DNA of 44,081 nucleotides from Clostridiales bacterium (lineage in GTDB: Bacteria; Bacillota; Clostridia; Oscillospirales; Oscillospiraceae): contig DUPK01000039.1 of the NCBI GenBank assembly GCA_012838345.1, forward strand, positions 1 to 44,081, written 5' to 3'. Under the pieces are notes generated by a model. That model searched no databases. It saw nothing but the letters and a program-made list of their open reading frames with translations, and was not told the origin of the DNA. Positions within the stretch are counted from its first letter, which is position 1, and each line of letters opens with the position of its first letter. Made by a program: the position numbers and the translations under genes. This document shows positions 43,457-44,081 of this stretch, one piece after another.

Positions 43457-43748
43457 CTCACACGCTCATATACCATATAATACGCGCGGGCGGCTAAACC
43501 CGTTATTCCGAGGGCTGCACTGCCCGCGCCTTGCGCTGCCTCGCATCCGTGCATATGGGCGGGGTTTTTTTCGCGCAGCGCAAACCTGCTCTCTGCCCGG
43601 GCGGCGCAAAAGAGCTTTCACAAAATAAAGCGAAGCCGCGGGAGACCTTCCATCCCCCGCGGGCTTTTTTATATAGGCTCTGCCCTGAGCGTTGCCGCAG
43701 GGCTTAGACTGCTCTGTCCCGGCTTTTGCGCCGGGCTTATTAATCGGC
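43457..43748. other. Gene-poor G+C-rich stretch with hairpins
   Basis: No coding gene. It holds a TATAAT near 43474, a GGGCGGGGTTTTTTT tract at about 43558-43570, a terminator-like hairpin at 43635-43670 and further stems at 43681-43705 and 43720-43736. See the finding on a possible small RNA. Confidence 0.4.
43635..43670 (+). terminator. Intrinsic terminator without an assigned gene
   Basis: The GCCGCGGGAGA arm pairs with TCCCCCGCGGGC, followed by TTTTTT. No coding gene on the + strand precedes it after the 43427 terminator. Confidence 0.7.
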
Positions 43749-44081
43749 TTAATTTATAAGCACGAGAAGGTCTCCGGTGTTGACCGCCGTTCCCGGGGTC
43801 ACGGCCACCTGCGCGACGGTGCCGTCGCAGGGAGCCGGTATCTCGTTTTCCATCTTCATGGCTTCGAGTATTAAAAGCACGTCGCCGGCCTTGACCGCGG
43901 CGCCGACATTCGCCTTAATTGTCAGCACGGTGCCGGGCAGCGGGGCGAGAACCTTCTCCCCTCTGCCTACGGGAGCCGCGGGAGCGGGTGCGGGTGTGGG
44001 AGCGGGTGCCGCCGGTCTCGGTGCCGGTGCGGGCGCCGGTGCCGGTGCCGCCTGCCTCGGTGCCGCGGCGGGTGCGGGCGC
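43749..44081 (-). CDS. Biotin carboxyl carrier protein of a decarboxylase/carboxylase, C-terminal part
   Basis: The last 110 residues are visible; the start lies beyond the window. An Ala-Pro linker of about 40 residues precedes the biotinyl domain ([20 protein letters not shown], the biotin lysine in EAMKMENE, and [14 protein letters not shown]). The flexible Ala-Pro-rich linker with a compact biotinyl domain is typical of the gamma/carrier subunits of Na+-pumping methylmalonyl-CoA, glutaconyl-CoA or oxaloacetate decarboxylases. It could equally be an acetyl-CoA carboxylase-type carrier; the neighbour beyond the edge would decide. Tandem Ala-Pro repeats of this kind are prone to assembly collapse. 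Confidence 0.88.
   Translation of the reverse strand, partial: APAPAAAPRQAAPAPAPAPAPRPAAPAPTPAPAPAAPVGRGEKVLAPLPGTVLTIKANVGAAVKAGDVLLILEAMKMENEIPAPCDGTVAQVAVTPGTAVNTGDLLVLIN

Noticed and set aside
43980-44081. Repetitive GGTGCGGGTGCCGGC text as a possible microsatellite element
   Set aside because: It is simply the codons of the Ala-Pro-rich linker of the biotin carrier protein read on the other strand.

Overview
The window looks like a chromosomal segment of a strictly anaerobic Clostridia-type Firmicute, perhaps Oscillospirales-like. The ribosomal-protein order, hemZ, PduL, FeoAB, BceAB-type transport, two DtxR regulators and a biotin carrier of sodium-pump decarboxylase type all fit that. 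Genes are dense, Shine-Dalgarno sites are strong, and GTG or TTG starts are common. From about 8.7 kb on the DNA is visibly G+C-rich. The first 8.5 kb is less so, and 7.19-8.55 kb is clearly A+T-rich.

Region 1 (1-8.56 kb) is an accessory island on the + strand. It holds two 2-hydroxyacyl-CoA dehydratase subunits (the first cut by the window edge), a family III CoA-transferase, and a MatC/SLC13-like carboxylate transporter with two homopolymer frameshifts. After these come an iron-containing alcohol dehydrogenase and an aldehyde dehydrogenase that stops before its catalytic cysteine. The aldehyde dehydrogenase is fused to an A+T-rich fragment resembling the C-terminal domain of the Tn7 transposition protein TnsE. 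About 800 bases of gene-poor, repeat-bearing DNA follow, including a decayed copy of the 3' half of tRNA-fMet and its terminator. The island ends at the intact initiator tRNA gene. I read it as a decayed mobile-element scar carrying an anaerobic hydroxy-acid module.

Region 2 (8.7-29.4 kb) is ordinary core genome. It contains an SDR reductase with a TfoX-C-like protein, two lipoproteins, a zinc-ribbon protein, a DUF4474 membrane protein with a metallophosphoesterase, and a DtxR regulator divergent from feoAB. Two hot-dog thioesterases (one FlK-like), a DUF6512 membrane protein and an MsrA-MsrB fusion follow. A long minus-strand operon then reads recJ, rel, dtd, MBL hydrolase, hemZ, uridine-kinase-like, cytidylate-kinase-like. 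A tiny lipoprotein and a second DtxR-family regulator close the region.

Region 3 (29.4-32.8 kb) is the rpmH-rnpA-yidD-yidC-khpB(jag) cluster, followed here by acpP. Region 4 (32.9-39.3 kb) has a BceS-like kinase and a BceAB-like ABC transporter on the + strand, then an AEC transporter, pduL and a BceR-like response regulator on the minus strand. The probable kinase-regulator pair is therefore split. Region 5 (39.3-44.1 kb) has a TPP riboswitch with thiT, three strong hairpins, a DUF4870 protein, a FakA-like DAK2 protein with its Asp23 partner, a small membrane protein, and the C-terminal part of a biotin carrier protein running off the window.

I found no CRISPR array, rRNA or intact insertion sequence, and no convincing new system. 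The most unusual part is the island scar at 7.19-8.56 kb. Family assignments are from motifs and remembered family sequences; no database search was possible.
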